A stretch of DNA of 6,770 nt from Flavobacteriaceae bacterium UBA3440 (GTDB lineage Bacteria; Bacteroidota; Bacteroidia; Flavobacteriales; Flavobacteriaceae), in assembly GCA_002378585.1 (NCBI GenBank), contig DFSJ01000031.1, positions 1-6,770 of the forward strand, read 5' to 3'. The position numbers and the translations under genes were made by a program. Below, piece by piece: positions 6,751 through 6,770 of this stretch. Under the pieces are notes generated by a model that was not told the origin of the DNA, did not search any database, and worked only from the letters and a program-made list of their open reading frames with translations. Every line of letters starts with the position of its first letter. Position 1 is the stretch's first letter.

Positions 6751-6770
6751 AAAAAAAGCCGGCGTTTGCC
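6751..6770 (-). terminator. Partial rho-independent terminator of an upstream minus-strand gene
   Basis: On the minus strand the window begins GGC AAAC GCC GGC followed by seven T. GGC/GCC pairs around the AAAC loop, and the following GGC would pair with a GCC just outside the window, giving a GC-only stem of about 6 bp followed by a T-run. This is the classic intrinsic terminator form. The 5' arm is cut off by the window edge, so the full stem is inferred. It would separate the small-lipoprotein transcript from whatever lies upstream. Confidence 0.55.

Noticed and set aside
6725..6757. Possible promoter upstream of the small lipoprotein (minus strand TATAATTTC)
   Set aside because: The hexamer overlaps the T-run of the terminator and has no good -33 partner; a promoter must exist near here but I cannot fix it.

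Overview
The window looks like Bacteroidota chromosome. Every gene is on the minus strand. The evidence is: no recognisable Shine-Dalgarno sequences before the starts (normal in this phylum), several signal-peptide and lipoprotein products, a TlpA-type redoxin with a DUF4369-like N-terminal region (a Bacteroidota-typical architecture), and moderate-to-low GC. The phylum is an inference from gene style; I cannot name a genus.

In transcription order (right to left) the layout is as follows. 6770-6751 is the tail of a rho-independent terminator of an upstream gene outside the window. 6724-6221 is an unrecognised small lipoprotein. 6228-5032 is a secreted thioredoxin-fold protein that overlaps it by 8 bp. 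After a 50-nt gap comes a tight five-gene block. 4981-3002 is a 659-aa membrane protein that reads as a natural fusion of a minimal FliF (ring-building domain 3 plus transmembrane helix) with FliG. 2998-1877 is an exported protein with a CsgG/FlgO/TolB-N-like domain followed by a probable outer-membrane beta-barrel. 1875-1372 is a TPR-like lipoprotein. 1358-543 is MotA. 534-1 is MotB, cut by the left edge. Spacings inside the block are 3, 1, 13 and 8 nt, so it is almost certainly one operon.

The block is the notable content. It encodes a flagellar-type ion-driven stator (MotA/MotB, with the ion-binding Asp and the peptidoglycan-binding signature intact) beside a one-piece, membrane-anchored rotor candidate (FliF-FliG) and two outer-envelope proteins. 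No rod, hook, filament, FliM/FliN or export gene is visible. Most Bacteroidota lack flagella and glide with the unrelated GldL/GldM motor. I therefore propose a stripped-down, flagellum-derived trans-envelope rotary machine: MotAB pushes the FliG-like domain in the cytoplasm, the fused ring domain carries rotation into the periplasm, and the CsgG-like barrel and TPR lipoprotein form or pilot an outer-membrane part. Family membership is read from sequence motifs; rotation and the overall machine are inference. Genes left of the window are needed to know whether export or appendage genes follow.
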